The notes: a model not told the origin generated them from the letters alone. Numbered from the stretch's first letter, positions 10,540 to 21,397 are shown. The stretch is 64,000 nt of DNA from Pseudoips prasinana (GCA_951640165.1 OX621263.1:9616001-9680000), one strand, 5' to 3'. Made by a program: numbers and translations.

Positions 10540-11065
10540 AGCTAGGTAGAGCGTGTAAATAAATAAAATAAAAAAGGTTTTTATTCACGTAGACTTTAAA
10601 AAAGCGCTTGTAAATAGTCAGAACATGTTTGTAGTAATAAAGTTGTATAAATTAATATTTCTAGTACCATAGATATTTAGGTACACATTGTATGAAAACA
10701 TTTATAAAATTTATTTTATTATAGCAATGATATTTAGCTAGCTCGTATCAAGATATTGTCAAGAGATTATGTTTAATAATCTAGTTAAGTCTAATATTTT
10801 TACTACATATTGTCAATGGTTCTGTCTATATTTGGTATTATTATTATGACGGACCTTGTGTTAATAACGACGGTCGCGCTTTAATGCTACCACCGGATCC
10901 AATGCGCCCCAACTGAGAAGACCCAGCGAAACGAACTCAGTGGGTTCATCTACTACCGGTTTCAACACGACCCAGTTGAGACGGTCCGGCGAAACATACT
11001 CAAGCGGGCATGAACACGGGATTTGGTCCAATTAGAGTAATTATTTAGTAGGCAAACACAATGTG
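10540..11065 (-). mobile_element. LINE 3'UTR fragment, same family as 53240-55255
   Basis: Inverted copy of the 3'UTR at 54705-55235, ending (minus strand) in a poly(aaata)-like tail at 10556-10575. Both stem-loop copies described at 54769-54868 are present. No coding part remains, so this is a severely 5'-truncated insertion. It sits between two inverted SINE-like tails (about 10519-10550 and 11204-11238). Confidence 0.85.
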
Positions 11066-11619
11066 TGTACTATGGCAACCAGAGAACTGACCAACATATT
11101 ATGAAATATATGCACATATGTTTAAAATGTATTTACAAAACACTCATCATGAAACATTAAGTATGTTGATGATCAGTTGTCTGGTTGCCATTGTACAGGC
11201 TCTGCCTAGCTTGGTATCAGATAGCAGTGTGTTAGTTGCCCCAAGATATTTCGCCCTGCTTTTTCATGTGTAGTGATAGTTTTCTTTTCACTCTATTACG
11301 AATAGCTTATGCCGTCCATACTAATCTGATACATTCAACATACAAAGTTAATATGAAATATTAATTCCGCTAATTGTCAGTTTAATCAAGCCAGGACGCA
11401 ACATGCACCTCCCACCCGCAAGAAATATGCACATGCAGAAGAAGGACAATGTAAAAATGCAAATTACATGCACCGGTATGATACCCAACACGTGTTTCAG
11501 TCCTCCGCGGACCATTGTCAAGGGTTGCTAACTGCGAAAGCGTTGGCATACTGACAATTAGCAGAATTAATACTACATGCTTTTGCAGCTGGCTTCTCTA
11601 GTTGCAAATCCCTCATTTT
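11066..11619. other. No gene recognised
   Basis: Contains a SINE-like tail (gctctgcctagcttggtatcagatagc, 11204-11231), matched in inverted form at 10519-10550. A second inverted pair (aattccgctaattgtcagt near 11361 and actgacaattagcagaatt near 11549) encloses about 200 bp, suggesting a small MITE at about 11340-11580. Confidence 0.45.
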
Positions 11620-11876
11620 ATGAGGCTCTAGCCTCTTTACATCATTCTGTCTCCCGCTTTGCTCTGGAAGGAAGTGGAACTATTCATTTTCTAACTCCTC
11701 CTTCTTTCTGTTTCTGATTAAATTCGTTGCGGGATCCAAGACAGTTAAAGCAATTTCCCGGGAGATGCCTGAGCTTCACCGCTCAGTGTCATTTCATTGT
11801 GTGCCACTGTTGATCCTGGCTTACAGGAGTTGCAGTGGTGGGTAATAGGGAGGGGCTAGTCCCGTCTAAAAAAAAA
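11620..11876 (-). repeat. Interspersed repeat family R, copy 2 (inverted)
   Basis: Reverse complement of the copies at 8165 and 13610, complete from tctcccgctttgctctgg to gggactagcccg with a poly-A-like run at the end (11869-11880). Confidence 0.75.
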
Positions 11877-12094
11877 AAAGAATTAATACTACTTATTAAC
11901 TTTGTATTTCGAATGTTATGGATTTCCGCAAAGTAACGCCTAATTCCATAACTTAGTCTGATACAATAATATTGTTATCAGCTTCATAATACTGAGAAAT
12001 CTGTCTGTGCCTCTGTCTGAGCAAGCTATTTTTGTATAAAACCTACCACTTCAGGCTGTAAACTAATCTTGTGATAGTATGTCAACACCATATC

Positions 12095-12680
12095 ATATAT
12101 ATCAGCCGAAAGATGTCCACAGCTGGACAAAGCCCTTCCCCAAGGATTTCCACAACAGCCGGTCCTAAGCTGCCCGCATCCAGCGGCTTACCGCGACCCT
12201 TACAAGATCGTCGGCTCACCTTGTCAGGGGCCTACCCTTCCCTCCTGTTCGTGGTCGCCACTCGAGAACCTTTCAGCCCCATCGGCCGTCGGTTCTACGA
12301 GCCCACTGTCACTTCAGTTTGGCAATTCTTTGGGCTATGTCGGCTACTTTGGTTCGCCTGCGGATATCGACGTTTTTGCTTCGATCTCGCAGGGATACTC
12401 CGAGCATAGCCCTCTCCATTGCTCTTTGGGTGACCTTGAGCCTTCTGATGAGGTCCATAGTAATCAACCACGTCTCTGTTCCATAATTCATCACTGGCAA
12501 CACTGGTCGAAGACCTTGGACTTGAGACACTGCGGTATTTGGGACGAGAAGATATAACGTAGCTTCCCGAACGCTGCCCAGCCGAGTTGGATTCGACGAT
12601 TGACCGATTGACGAAGTTCGACTTACCTAGTTGAATGGTCTGTCCTAGCTAAATATAGTCGTCTACGTAACTTCAAGTAC
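12095..12680 (-). mobile_element. RTE-like LINE, decayed 3' portion
   Basis: On the minus strand the translation shows the region downstream of the RT core of lepidopteran endonuclease-reverse transcriptases: NYGTETW, then LIRRLKVTQRAMERAMLGVSLRDR, then DIAQRIAKLK. It continues through the GRPP-type C-terminal region to the family 3' end. Several frame breaks are present. A related fragment is at 48912-49400. Confidence 0.8.
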
Positions 12681-12782
12681 CTATATAGTATGTACTGTCT
12701 TATTAATGTAAAATTGTTACTTGTTGGTGTTTTTTGTATTCCAACCCCCGAAAGGTCACGAAACAAAAAAGATAAAAAACAT

Positions 12783-13055
12783 CCGGCCAAGTGCGAGTCG
12801 GACGCGCGCACGAAGAGTTCCATTATCTATAAAAACGAGCAAAATATTCACTTTTGTTGTATAGTAGTTATTTTAGTTTTGAGTTTTTGTTGTTATAGCG
12901 GCAACAGAAATACCTACATCATCTGTGAAAATTTCAACTGTCTAACTATCACGGTTCATGAGATACAGCCTGGGGACAGACGGACAGGCAGACAGACAGC
13001 GAAGTCTTAGTAAAAGGGTCCCGTTTTACCCTTTGGGTACGGATCCCTAAAAAAT
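12783..13055 (+). repeat. Interspersed repeat starting cggccaagtgcgagtcgg
   Basis: Complete-looking short copy from ccggccaagtgcgagtcgga to ttgggtacggatccctaaaaa. It shares ttgttgttatagcggcaac and acagacag..agtcttagta blocks with 5440-5530, and its start with 3211. No coding capacity. Confidence 0.7.
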
Positions 13056-13310
13056 ACTGACAACTAAAAAGTTAGTCCGCTTGCTCGCCAATGTGCCCGC
13101 ACACCACAAGCAATGGCGGACGAGTGCATTAGCGAGGAATGTAACTTCACACTAATAATAATGTTATTTCTTCAGCAAGACTGTGTAACGTAATTAGAGG
13201 TTACAATGAAGTATATTACAACAGACTTATTGCAATGATCTGATGGATATATTATTAACAAATGTATATACCTACGTGTTTTACGAGAATGCATAAATAA
13301 GATAACAAAT
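13056..13310. other. No gene recognised
   Basis: Non-coding AT-rich sequence between two repeats. No repeat partner is seen in the window. Confidence 0.4.
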
Positions 13311-13600
13311 TTTTGGAACGAAGTTCCTTATCGCGCGTTGTGAAAGGGGGCTAGACGGAAAAAAATCTTACGAAAAGTTGTCACGACACTTTTTGCAGCT
13401 ATGCGGCGTGCGCATGTGTCTCTGTCTGTCTCTCTCTATCTCTCTCTCTTGTAGAAAGCAATCCAGATATTTTCATTTCTATTTCGCATTGAACAGTGTG
13501 GTGTCGCGACGATTATTTATGTTGAGTGTATACAGGTTTTTTGTACATAATATATATTTAGAAATAACTTCGTTCCATCCGGGTCTCCCTTGACACCTCT
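13311..13600 (+). repeat. Interspersed repeat with ggaacgaagtt / aacttcgttcc ends
   Basis: The left end (ttggaacgaagttcc) and the right end (ataacttcgttccatccggg) are inverted relative to each other. The interior holds a gtctctctct low-complexity stretch. It looks like a MITE, but no target duplication was identified. Confidence 0.6.
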
Positions 13601-13609
13601 CAAGTTTTT

Positions 13610-13850
13610 TTTTCTTTATCGGGACTAGTCCCTCCCTCTTACCCACCACTGCAACTCCCGTAAACCCGGATCAGCAGTGGCACACAATGAAAGGACACAG
13701 CGGTGAGGCTCAGGCATGTCCCGGTAAATCGCTTTAACTGTCTTGGATCCCGCAACGAAAATAATCAGTAAGATAAAGGAGGAGTAGAAAATGAATAGTC
13801 CCACTTCCCTCCAGAGCAAAGCGGGAGACAGAATGAAAGAAAAGTAAAGA
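13610..13850 (+). repeat. Interspersed repeat family R, copy 3
   Basis: Same order as the copy at 8165, running from cgggactagtccctccctctta to caaagcgggagacagaatg. Confidence 0.75.
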
Positions 13851-14189
13851 GGCTATAGCTTCATAAAACGAGAGAATTGAAACTAGAAAGCACCGAGGAT
13901 CAATTTAAAGGTCCTAAGTAAGCTGTTATATTTGATTCCAATAGTAGGTATGGCGAAAACGCATGGAAGTTGTTCCTTGTTGCTACAAGATCCGTATAAT
14001 AAACTACTCCAGATATTGGTTGGTATTACGTTAAACAGCTTGCAAAGATAATAATATATATAATTTATTTATAGCACCGTGGGCAGCAGGTCCCAGAAAG
14101 CCGTATTGTTTCCGGCCGAGAAGGATTAAGGGCCACCCCATACCCCATAAGGGTGCCCTCAGGATTAGTCGCTTAAATTAAGCTACTGG
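13851..14189. other. No gene recognised
   Basis: Non-coding sequence. A locally G/C-rich block (accccataccccataagggtg) near 14134 has no partner in the window. Confidence 0.4.
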
Positions 14190-14490
14190 TTGAGAGCCTT
14201 TTGCGCTAGCCAACTGCTCGTTGTTTTCAATTATTTAATTTAATATACTATTGCTTAATGTAACAATAATACCTTAGTAACTTGCTATTTATTATTTATT
14301 TAAGAATATTAAAAATATATGTGACGAAACAGACCGCACGGACGGACTAATTCAAAATATTTTGTTGCTTTAATTACTGTTTTTAAACTGTGTTTTTTTG
14401 TAATACATTGTGAGCTTGACAAGTACAAGTGTATGTAAATACCCAAGTGCTGAATAAGTTTTATTATTTCATTATTTCACCATCCCGTGG
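14190..14490 (+). mobile_element. LINE 3' end (family with acaagtgtatg..acccaagtgctgaataa)
   Basis: The block gaaacagaccgcacggacgg...gacaagtacaagtgtatg...acccaagtgctgaataa is shared with 58890-59080, and each copy ends in short ttatt/atttc repeats as LINE tails do. No coding region is present. Confidence 0.65.
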
Positions 14491-14584
14491 GTATAGTAAA
14501 AGACGACTGAGGGATGCAAAAGTAGTCGGTAATGCGCACATAGCTAGACGTTCTTACCGGTTCGTAAGTGATCGGCGAAGTAAA

Positions 14585-14715
14585 GAATAGAATAGAATAC
14601 TCTTTATTGTACACACAAGCAGAATAAATACATAGGACAAAAAAATTATAATACAATCTAGTACAATAGGCGGTCTTATCGCATTAAGCGATTTCTTCCA
14701 GACAACCTATGGATG
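14585..14715 (-). mobile_element. R1-like LINE 3' tail
   Basis: On the minus strand contains gcgataagaccgcc followed by an AT-rich segment and a tattctattctattct-like tail. A same-family tail lies on the plus strand at 47800-47935. Confidence 0.6.
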
Positions 14716-14755
14716 GATAGGAGCTGTAAGTGCTTTAAAAAGATTAAATATATTA

Positions 14756-16037
14756 GGTCTTTACCTATGAAATTGCCGTTCTGCAGGACTGGCCATTTCA
14801 AATCAAAATAATTTTTGTTTGGCTAAGAATTCTAATTTCAAATTAATTTTATTTTAAAAACATGGATTCTTTTTTCCAAAAGTAGTCATTTCTTTATTGA
14901 TTAGTGTTACATTTTCATCGCATTTCAATCTTTTTCGTCATCATGGATACGTTAAAAATTCGAGTAATTATGGAATATGAGTACCGTCGTGGCAGCAACG
15001 CGGCACAAGCGGCACGCAACATCAACGACGTTTACGGAGCTAACACTACAAACCAACGCACCACCTGTTATTGGTTTGCTCGCTTCCGTTCTGGAAATTA
15101 CGACCTGAAAAATGAACCTCGCGGTCGTCCGAAGACTTTGGTCGACAATGACGAATTAAAGGCGGTTGTGGAAGCTGATGATACACAATCTACGGCTGAA
15201 TTAGCAGCAGCTTTCGACGTTAGCGTCAAAACAATATTGGTCCATTTGCGTCAAATTGGCAAGGTAAAAAAGCTTGACAAATGGGTGCCCCACGAACTCA
15301 ATGATCGCCAGCGCGAAGTACGCGTCGAGACGTGCCTTGCACTGCTCAACAGACACACAAATGAAGGAATTTTGAACCGCATTGTTACCTGCGATGAAAA
15401 ATGGATTCTGTTTGATAACCGCAAGCGCTCAGCAAGTTGGTTGGATCCTGGTTCAGCACCTAAACAATGCCCTAAACGAAAACTTACCCCTAGAAAAGTG
15501 ATGGTCACTGTTTGGTGGTCTAGCGCCGGTGTGATTCATCACAGCTTCTTACCAAACGGGGTGAGCATTACTGCAGATGTGTACTGTGAAGAACTGAGCA
15601 CAATGATGGAGAAGCTGGCGCATCTCCAACCAGCATTGGTCAATCGCTCGTCTCCGCTGCTCCTGCACGACAACGCGCGACCTCATACTGCACAGCAGAC
15701 GGTCTCCAAGTTGCAAGAACTGGGGTTGGAAGCTCTCCGTCATCCGCCCTACTCACCAGACCTTGCGCCTACAGACTACTACTTTTTCCAGAATTTGGAT
15801 AACTTCTTGGCGGGAATAAAATTCAATACCCGAGAGGCAGTACAAAATGCCTTTGAAGAATTTGTTGCCTCCCGTCCAGCTGATTTCTTTAAGAAGGGCA
15901 TCAATAAACTGCCACTGCGATGGCAAAGATGCATTGATTGCATGGGTGATTACTTCGATTAATACAAATAAAAAAATTCATGAAAAAAATTCGTTTAAAT
16001 TTTTTCATACAAAACGGCAATTTCATAGGTAAAGACC
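14756..16037 (+). mobile_element. mariner transposon, apparently complete
   Basis: Ends are perfect inverted repeats of 25 bp (starting ggtctttacctatgaaattg), flanked by TA on both sides (14754-14755 and 16038-16039). Length 1282 bp, the usual mariner size, with one intact transposase reading frame. No decay is visible. Confidence 0.95.
14943..15962 (+). CDS. mariner transposase (DD34D), intact
   Basis: A 339-aa mariner transposase that would bind the terminal repeats and move the element by cut-and-paste. The N-terminal HTH_48-type region (EYEYRRGSNAAQAARNIND, residues about 12-30) and a GRPK linker precede a second helix-turn-helix (STAELAAAFDVSVKTI). The mariner signature WVPHELN is present. 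Catalytic residues: D in TCDEKW, D in HDNARPHTA, D in YSPDLAPTDYY, with 34 residues between the last two. The start at 14943 is the first in-frame ATG and gives the usual family length. No stop or frameshift is visible, so the protein may be functional. Confidence 0.95.
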   Translation: MDTLKIRVIMEYEYRRGSNAAQAARNINDVYGANTTNQRTTCYWFARFRSGNYDLKNEPRGRPKTLVDNDELKAVVEADDTQSTAELAAAFDVSVKTILVHLRQIGKVKKLDKWVPHELNDRQREVRVETCLALLNRHTNEGILNRIVTCDEKWILFDNRKRSASWLDPGSAPKQCPKRKLTPRKVMVTVWWSSAGVIHHSFLPNGVSITADVYCEELSTMMEKLAHLQPALVNRSSPLLLHDNARPHTAQQTVSKLQELGLEALRHPPYSPDLAPTDYYFFQNLDNFLAGIKFNTREAVQNAFEEFVASRPADFFKKGINKLPLRWQRCIDCMGDYFD

Positions 16038-16106
16038 TATTAAATAGTATAAATATATTAAAATAGTGTAAAGGGGCATATCAAATACGTGGTACCTATG
16101 TCTACA

Positions 16107-17615
16107 TCTATATAAATAAAAAGAGAAGTCCTGACTGACTGACTGACTCATCAACGCCCAGCCCAAACCCTTGGCTCTAGAAAGCTGAAATTTTGCACAG
16201 ATGTTTTCTTTATAATGTAGACAAGGAATAAGGAAGGATTTTTCGAAATTCAACCCCTAAGGGGGTAAAACGGGGGTGCGAAGTTAGTATGAAACTTTGC
16301 CGTTTTTGAAGTTAAAGGCATAAAAAATTGTATTTGGCTTTCCAGTTAAAAATAAAAAATTACGTCTTTCAGGATTTTCGGAAATTCTACCTTCAAGGGC
16401 GAAAAATAGGGGGTGTAAGTTTGTATGAAAAATGTGACAATTTTTAAGTGAAACGCATGGAAATTGGTATTTGGAATTTCAGTTCAAAATAAAAAAAATA
16501 CATTTCAGAATTTTTGAGAATTCGTAATGGCGTAAAATAGGGCATATAAGTTTCAATATAAACTGGGACTTGAAGTTAAACGCATGAAAATTGATATTTG
16601 CCAGTTCAGTTAAAATTAAAAATATGTATTTCAGGATTTTTGGGAATTCCAGCCCTTTAGGGCGTAAAATAGGGGAGGTTTGTTTGTAAAAAAATGCGAC
16701 ATTTTTGAAGTTAAACCCATGAAAATTGGTATTTGGCCTTTCAGTTAAAAATAAAAAATATATATTTCAGGATTTTTGAAAATTCCACCCCGAAGGGCAT
16801 AAAATTGGGGATGTAAGATTGTATGAAAAATGTGACAACAAGTTTTAAGTTAAACGGATGAAAATTGGTATTGAGCATTTCAGTAATGCTAAATACCAAT
16901 TGAAAAATAAAAATATGCGTTTCAGGTTTCCGAAAATTCCACCCCTAAGGGGGACAAATAAGGATGTAAGTTTGTATAAAAATGTGTCATTTTTTAAGGT
17001 AAATGCATGTAAATTGGTATTTGGCCTTACAGTTAAAAATAAAAAATATGTAATTCAGGATTTTCGAGAATTCCAACCCTAAGGGTGACAAGAACTTATT
17101 TGGCATATCGGTTAAAATAAATAAATGCTTGAAATAAAAGGTCGTCTAAACTTAATCAATAGATGATCGGGTAAATCTCACCAAAAAGTTGTTTATATTA
17201 TTGTTAGTAGATGGCGTAATCATAGTTTTAGATCGCGCTACAGTTTCGTTCACAAAATGTGATATTACACCTATCAATGCCGTTGTCGCAACCTAATCTA
17301 ATGGGAGTCACCTTTGTGATTAATGCATCGTTGATTATTATTTTACTTTATTTGACTTACTGACTTTATTTAAGGAGAATTGATATGTTTTCTTCGATTT
17401 TTTTGGTTGATGATGTCGGGTCCTATTTTTTAAATAACAGTAGCAAAGTAGTATTTAGTTTATTTCTTAGCTAGGTTATTTATAGGTTAGGTTTTCTTAA
17501 ATTTATATTACTTATTTCTTTTAAAAGTATTTTTTTTTTAGTTTAAGCTAGAAGTAAGTAGCTACATTGGTCATCATTTAAAATTGTCGTGGACGAAGTC
17601 GCGGGCACCAGCTAG
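16107..17615 (+). mobile_element. Non-autonomous Helitron with internal tandem repeats
   Basis: Starts TCTATATAAATAAAAAGAG after an A and ends gcgggcaccagCTAG before a T, fitting Helitron 5'-TC and 3'-CTRR ends and insertion between A and T. The left end continues with a gactgactgactca run. There is no Rep/helicase gene. Most of the interior is the tandem array at 16240-17100. Confidence 0.8.
16240..17100 (+). repeat. Tandem array, seven diverged units of about 135 bp
   Basis: Each unit has gaattccacccctaaggg, gtaaaatagggg, gtttgtatgaaaaatgtgac, ttgaagttaaacgcatgaaa, attggtatttggc and ttcagttaaaaataaaaaat. Unit anchors fall near 16248, 16384, 16519, 16646, 16782, 16936 and 17070, spacing about 135 bp. 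One unit is near 127 and one near 154, the latter with a short insertion. The units fill the body of a Helitron. Confidence 0.8.
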
Positions 17616-17621
17616 TATAAT

Positions 17622-17866
17622 ATATAGGGATAATGTCACACAGATCATCCTAGCCCCAAACTAAGCGAGCTTGTACTATGGGTAGCAGGCGACGATATAC
17701 ATACTTAGATATATACATAGATAAATACTTAAATACATAGAAAACATCCATGACTCAGAAAAAAAATATTCCTGCTCATCACACAAATATTTGCACTTAC
17801 CGGGATTCGAACCCAGGACCACCACCTTCGTAAGCAGGAGCACTACCAACTAGGCTACGGTGACCG
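17622..17866 (-). mobile_element. tRNA-derived SINE, family A, copy 4
   Basis: Inverted copy ending at ggtgacc near 17864. The B box on the plus strand is ggattcgaacc near 17803. It lies directly after the Helitron end. Confidence 0.85.
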
Positions 17867-17940
17867 TCATAAACATTACATAATATATACATTCTATAAA
17901 ATACAATACAGTGTATAATATATAAAATAACAAAATGCTC

Positions 17941-18130
17941 GCCGTCAGTCTATAGATGGGTGACCACCAAAGTGGTTTAATTTCTGAGCATCTCTGTGCT
18001 TCGGAGGGGACGTTAAGCTCTCGGTCCCAGTTGTATTCAACAGACAACAGTCGCTCGTTAGCCATGTCAGAGGTCTATTGGGCGGCTTGAACAACTCTGA
18101 CACTAGAGTAACCACTACCCATACGATAAA
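17941..18130 (+). repeat. Interspersed repeat family S, copy 2
   Basis: Same order as 1420-1600: atagatgggtgacc, ggtttaatttctgagca, ttcggaggggacgttaag, and ends near cccatacgataaa. Confidence 0.7.
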
Positions 18131-18189
18131 TATAAATCTAAACTCACATGCACTAAAATATAACGTAACAGAATGGCTGCTCTTATCTA

Positions 18190-18260
18190 TCTTGTATAAT
18201 ACACTCACAGACAGACACACACACACACCATACACACGCAAACACACAGCATACAATTCT
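18190..18260 (+). repeat. CA-rich low-complexity stretch
   Basis: Imperfect cacacaga and cacacaca runs. Any reading frames through it are simple-sequence artefacts. Confidence 0.7.
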
Positions 18261-18599
18261 ACTCCTGTATACCATACAGTAGAATGACACAGTCCACTTT
18301 AGATATAAGTTTTAAATATAAGTTTTTGTCAATAATTGACGGCAAACTACCTCTTATAATACAGGTAGACACTAGTTTAAGAGGTAGAGTATTATTTTTG
18401 TACAGATTTTGCAAAATAAACAAAATAACGGGTAGCCGGGCTGCAGCGCCTCCCGTGTACTAACTAACACCTAACTGCGGTCACCAAAGCGCGGTGACTA
18501 CGGCAAAGCCCTCCAAATGACAACGTTATGGAAACCTTTAGGGGAGTTCTATGGCCAGCAGTGGACAATATCAGGCTGAAGATATTATGCGATTGTTAT
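18261..18599. other. No gene recognised
   Basis: AT-rich with an inverted pair around 18340-18395 (gcaaactacctcttataa / ttaagaggtagagtattat). No gene is seen. Confidence 0.4.
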
Positions 18600-18735
18600 C
18601 TGGGCAGGCCCCCGAAAGTCGCAGGAAGCCGCTGGAAGCGGGCAGCGCAAGACCTGTCATTGAGAGATCGTTAGCGGGGACCTTACTCCAGCAGTAGACG
18701 TCATTCGGCAAATATGATGATTATGATGATAAAAA
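18600..18735 (+). mobile_element. RTE-like LINE 3' end
   Basis: Order ggcaggcccccgaaagtcgc, aggaagccgctgga, ggcagcgcaagacctg, agtagacgtcattcggc and a gatgattatgatgat tail match the end of RTE-like elements seen at 7438-7592. Confidence 0.7.
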
Positions 18736-18740
18736 ATTTA

Positions 18741-19049
18741 TCTATACATATAATAAAATCGTAGGAAAGTCAAAACTGTACATTGAATTTTTTTTTAAAA
18801 GGATACTTGGGGTGTGATCTACTATCGATATCGAAGCCCAAAATATAGTTATTAGAATTTTTGTCTGTTCGTCTGTATGTCCGGGCTAAACTCAAAAAGT
18901 ACTGCATGGATTTACTTCAAATTTTGCATGAATATTACTAAGAGGTCGGGTCAACATGTAAGCTATATTATCACGCTATCACCTACGGGGGGAAAACTGT
19001 GATCGTTTATAAAATATAATGCGGGAAAACCCGCAGGGCACAGCTGTAG
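18741..19049 (+). mobile_element. Short Helitron-like element
   Basis: Begins TCTATACATATAATAAAATC after an A and ends with a hairpin gcgggaaaacccgc about 12 bases before the terminus, then gggcacagctgtagT. The hairpin and left end fit a Helitron, but the last bases are TGTAG instead of CTAG, so the 3' terminus is mutated or misplaced. Confidence 0.6.
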
Positions 19050-19137
19050 TATTATTATATAAATGTTATAAAGAAACAAGATTTGATGTTTTGTGTATAC
19101 TTAATTTGTACATACTTTTTCACACTTTCATTAATGT

Positions 19138-19283
19138 ACAGACGCCAGCACTTCAAGCTACCCCAATCTGTCAAATTTCCCCAATTGAAAGTGAACCTTA
19201 TGCTTATGTGATAAAGTTGAAAATCTATAAAAGATATTTGGCAGAGTGGGGTAGCTGGATGTGCTGGCGACTGTATATTATCG
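19138..19283. mobile_element. Small MITE with about 38-bp inverted ends
   Basis: Left acagacgccagcacttcaagc...ctaccccaatctgtcaaat pairs with right atttggcagagtggggtagc...gtgctggcgactgt with a few mismatches. Length about 146 bp. No coding capacity. Confidence 0.7.
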
Positions 19284-19379
19284 GCAGGTAACATAGGTTG
19301 TATTTTATTTTACAAAATTAGAGATCTCGATATTTAAATTAGACATTCCTTAATAATAACATTAATCATTTTATTGTTG

Positions 19380-19560
19380 TCTTTCCAAGTGTGAGTAAGG
19401 ATGCCAGGTCTCATTGGGGTGGAGGGAAGGGTCAGCAACACTTGTTTCCTGACTTTTAAAACCCGGCAACGCACCCGCGACACCTCTGGTGTTGCGAGTG
19501 TCTATGGGCGGCGGTGACCCACTTGCTCGTTAGTCGCTCTCTGATGTAAAAAAATAATAA
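19380..19560 (+). mobile_element. LINE C-terminal/3' fragment
   Basis: One frame reads KTRQRTRDTSGVASVYGRR and the segment ends in an aataataata tail. The pattern 'R.R..DTSGVA' at the end of a coding region resembles that at 985-1025 and is typical of LINE 3' ends. Confidence 0.45.
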
Positions 19561-19751
19561 TAATAGATTGACCCAACTTATCAACAAATTGCCTATAAAA
19601 CCCATTATTTGGCGTGTTGGAAATCAATTACAAATTTACCGAATGCATATTTAAAAATTTGTTTGATATGTCTGTTTGTAATACCAAAACAACAGGTTAT
19701 TACATTATTACAAAATGCATGTGTAAACGGGTACTTATAATTATATAATTA
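19561..19751. other. No gene recognised
   Basis: AT-rich non-coding sequence between a LINE tail and a Helitron. Confidence 0.35.
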
Positions 19752-19931
19752 CTAGCTGTGCCCCGCGGTTTTACCCACGTTAAACTTTATAAATTATATA
19801 TGTTAATCCAGGGTGTCAGCTAACTCCATACCAAATTTTATTAAAATCGCTCCAGACGTGAAGAAGTAACAAACATACACACTCACACAGTCACACACTC
19901 ACAAACTTTCGCCTTTATAATATTAGTGTGA
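19752..19931 (-). mobile_element. Non-autonomous Helitron, copy 2
   Basis: Very similar to 10201-10372, including TC start (minus strand, after A) and CTAG end before T. It contains a slightly expanded cactcacacagtcacac run near 19879-19900. Confidence 0.8.
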
Positions 19932-20736
19932 TTTTGTTTTTAATTTTGACGATTAGTTAACGGCCGAAAAGATTTTGACGTAACTTTCACAAACACCTTT
20001 TGTTGTACGATTTCTATTGAGTATGACTAAATACATGAAAAAAATATTTTAAAAGAATTTGTTGTACTATCGTGACATATGTAGATCGTAGACGCGCCAA
20101 CGACGCTATGCCCGCGTTATAAACATATAAGCGGGAAATTAAATTAATACTTATTTTTGTACTTAAATTAAAACTAACAAATTATCAAATGTTGTAGAAC
20201 AAAAGTTGTTCTTTATGGTGGTAACTATCTAGTACTGCGAGGTTGTTGGTGTTTTAGAGGTAACCCTGTACAGTAAAAAAACGCTCAAACGGCAGAATAT
20301 ATAGTTCAATATAGTTCATTCGGCCGTTTGGCGAAGCCGCGGGCGGAACATAATATTGAATGCATCAATTAATGCTTAATGATGGCATTTCCCCACGGCA
20401 TACGGTAAAGAAATAAAGTACCTACACACTGCGACATGTTCTTCAGAATATTTCATTAAAATCCGCCCTACCGATCCAACATAAGTGGGAATTTACTTTA
20501 GTTGAAGTCTAAGGTATTCTCAGTCAGTTTATTTATTCAGTCAGACAGTTTATTTATGCTCTTCTTCACAGCGACACTAACAGCTACATTATCGATTATG
20601 TCAGTTAAGTAGGTCGTTGCATTATCTACACTTGTCTATATCTGTGGCGTGCAGGCCACAGAGAAAGTACCGACGGAGGTTGCATGAGAGTCCCTTCGCT
20701 TCTGCCCACGTATTTTTTTAACATGACGGTTCAAAT
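19932..20736. other. No gene recognised; Helitron-like remnant
   Basis: Mostly unrecognised AT-rich DNA. The stretch cggccgtttggcgaagccgcgggcgg at about 20320-20345 resembles the end region of lepidopteran Helitrons without a CTAG terminus. Confidence 0.4.
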
Positions 20737-20870
20737 AGACGTGTGGTTCAACGGCTAAGACAGTAGACAGTCGCTAGTAAACAGTAGTTAAGGATTCCGT
20801 GACAGAAATGCATAATTATAGTGTGACTCTGGCCGTCCATTCGTCTGTCACATCTATCTCTGAAACTATA
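20737..20870 (+). mobile_element. tRNA-derived SINE family C, diverged copy
   Basis: gacgtgtggttcaacggctaagacagt matches the head at 513-540, but the B-box part is degraded or rearranged. Confidence 0.45.
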
Positions 20871-21397
20871 CTAATCCTAATGATAAAATAGGTTTTTAAT
20901 CTTGCTTATTTTACCCGTTGCTAAGGAAAACATAAAGAAATATTGGGTCTTTCTCAGAGAACAAGTCGTAGGCGTAGTTAAAATGTGGTATTTTTATTTC
21001 AAAACAGGTTTCTTATGCCACAATATTTTGAACTTAAAACCAACACATAACCCATTTGCTTCTTAACATCGAAGTTAATGAAGAATGTTTACAGTTAATA
21101 ATATCTTATATAATTTATATTTACTGTGCACTGTATAAGAATTGTAAGGTGTAAAGTGTTTATTGTCCCCTCCGGTGATAGCGCTCTAGGTAGCCGAAGA
21201 AGCCGTATGTAAACATTTGCATAACTTAGGTCTTTGGACTATTAATTTATTAATCCTGTATATTTCCAGTAAAATAGTTATTTTATTAATAACTACAGAA
21301 AATAGTATACATTATTGACAATTCTGTATAATATTGTCTACAGTATTCAAGACTTACTTATCATACTCGTATTTACTTATCGTATCGTTATATATCG
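20871..21397. other. No gene recognised
   Basis: AT-rich non-coding sequence with no repeat partner seen in the window. Confidence 0.35.

Noticed and set aside
12690..13010. Open frame of 106 codons
   Set aside because: It runs across the border into the cggccaagtgcgagtcgg repeat and has no domain.
14904..14942. Longer mariner transposase start upstream
   Set aside because: The extension begins with GTG, not ATG, and adds residues outside the family's usual N-terminus. The ATG at 14943 gives the normal length.
16240..17100. CRISPR-like array (regular repeats)
   Set aside because: Units are 135 bp, diverged, with no short identical repeat and spacer pattern. They lie inside a Helitron in a eukaryotic genome.
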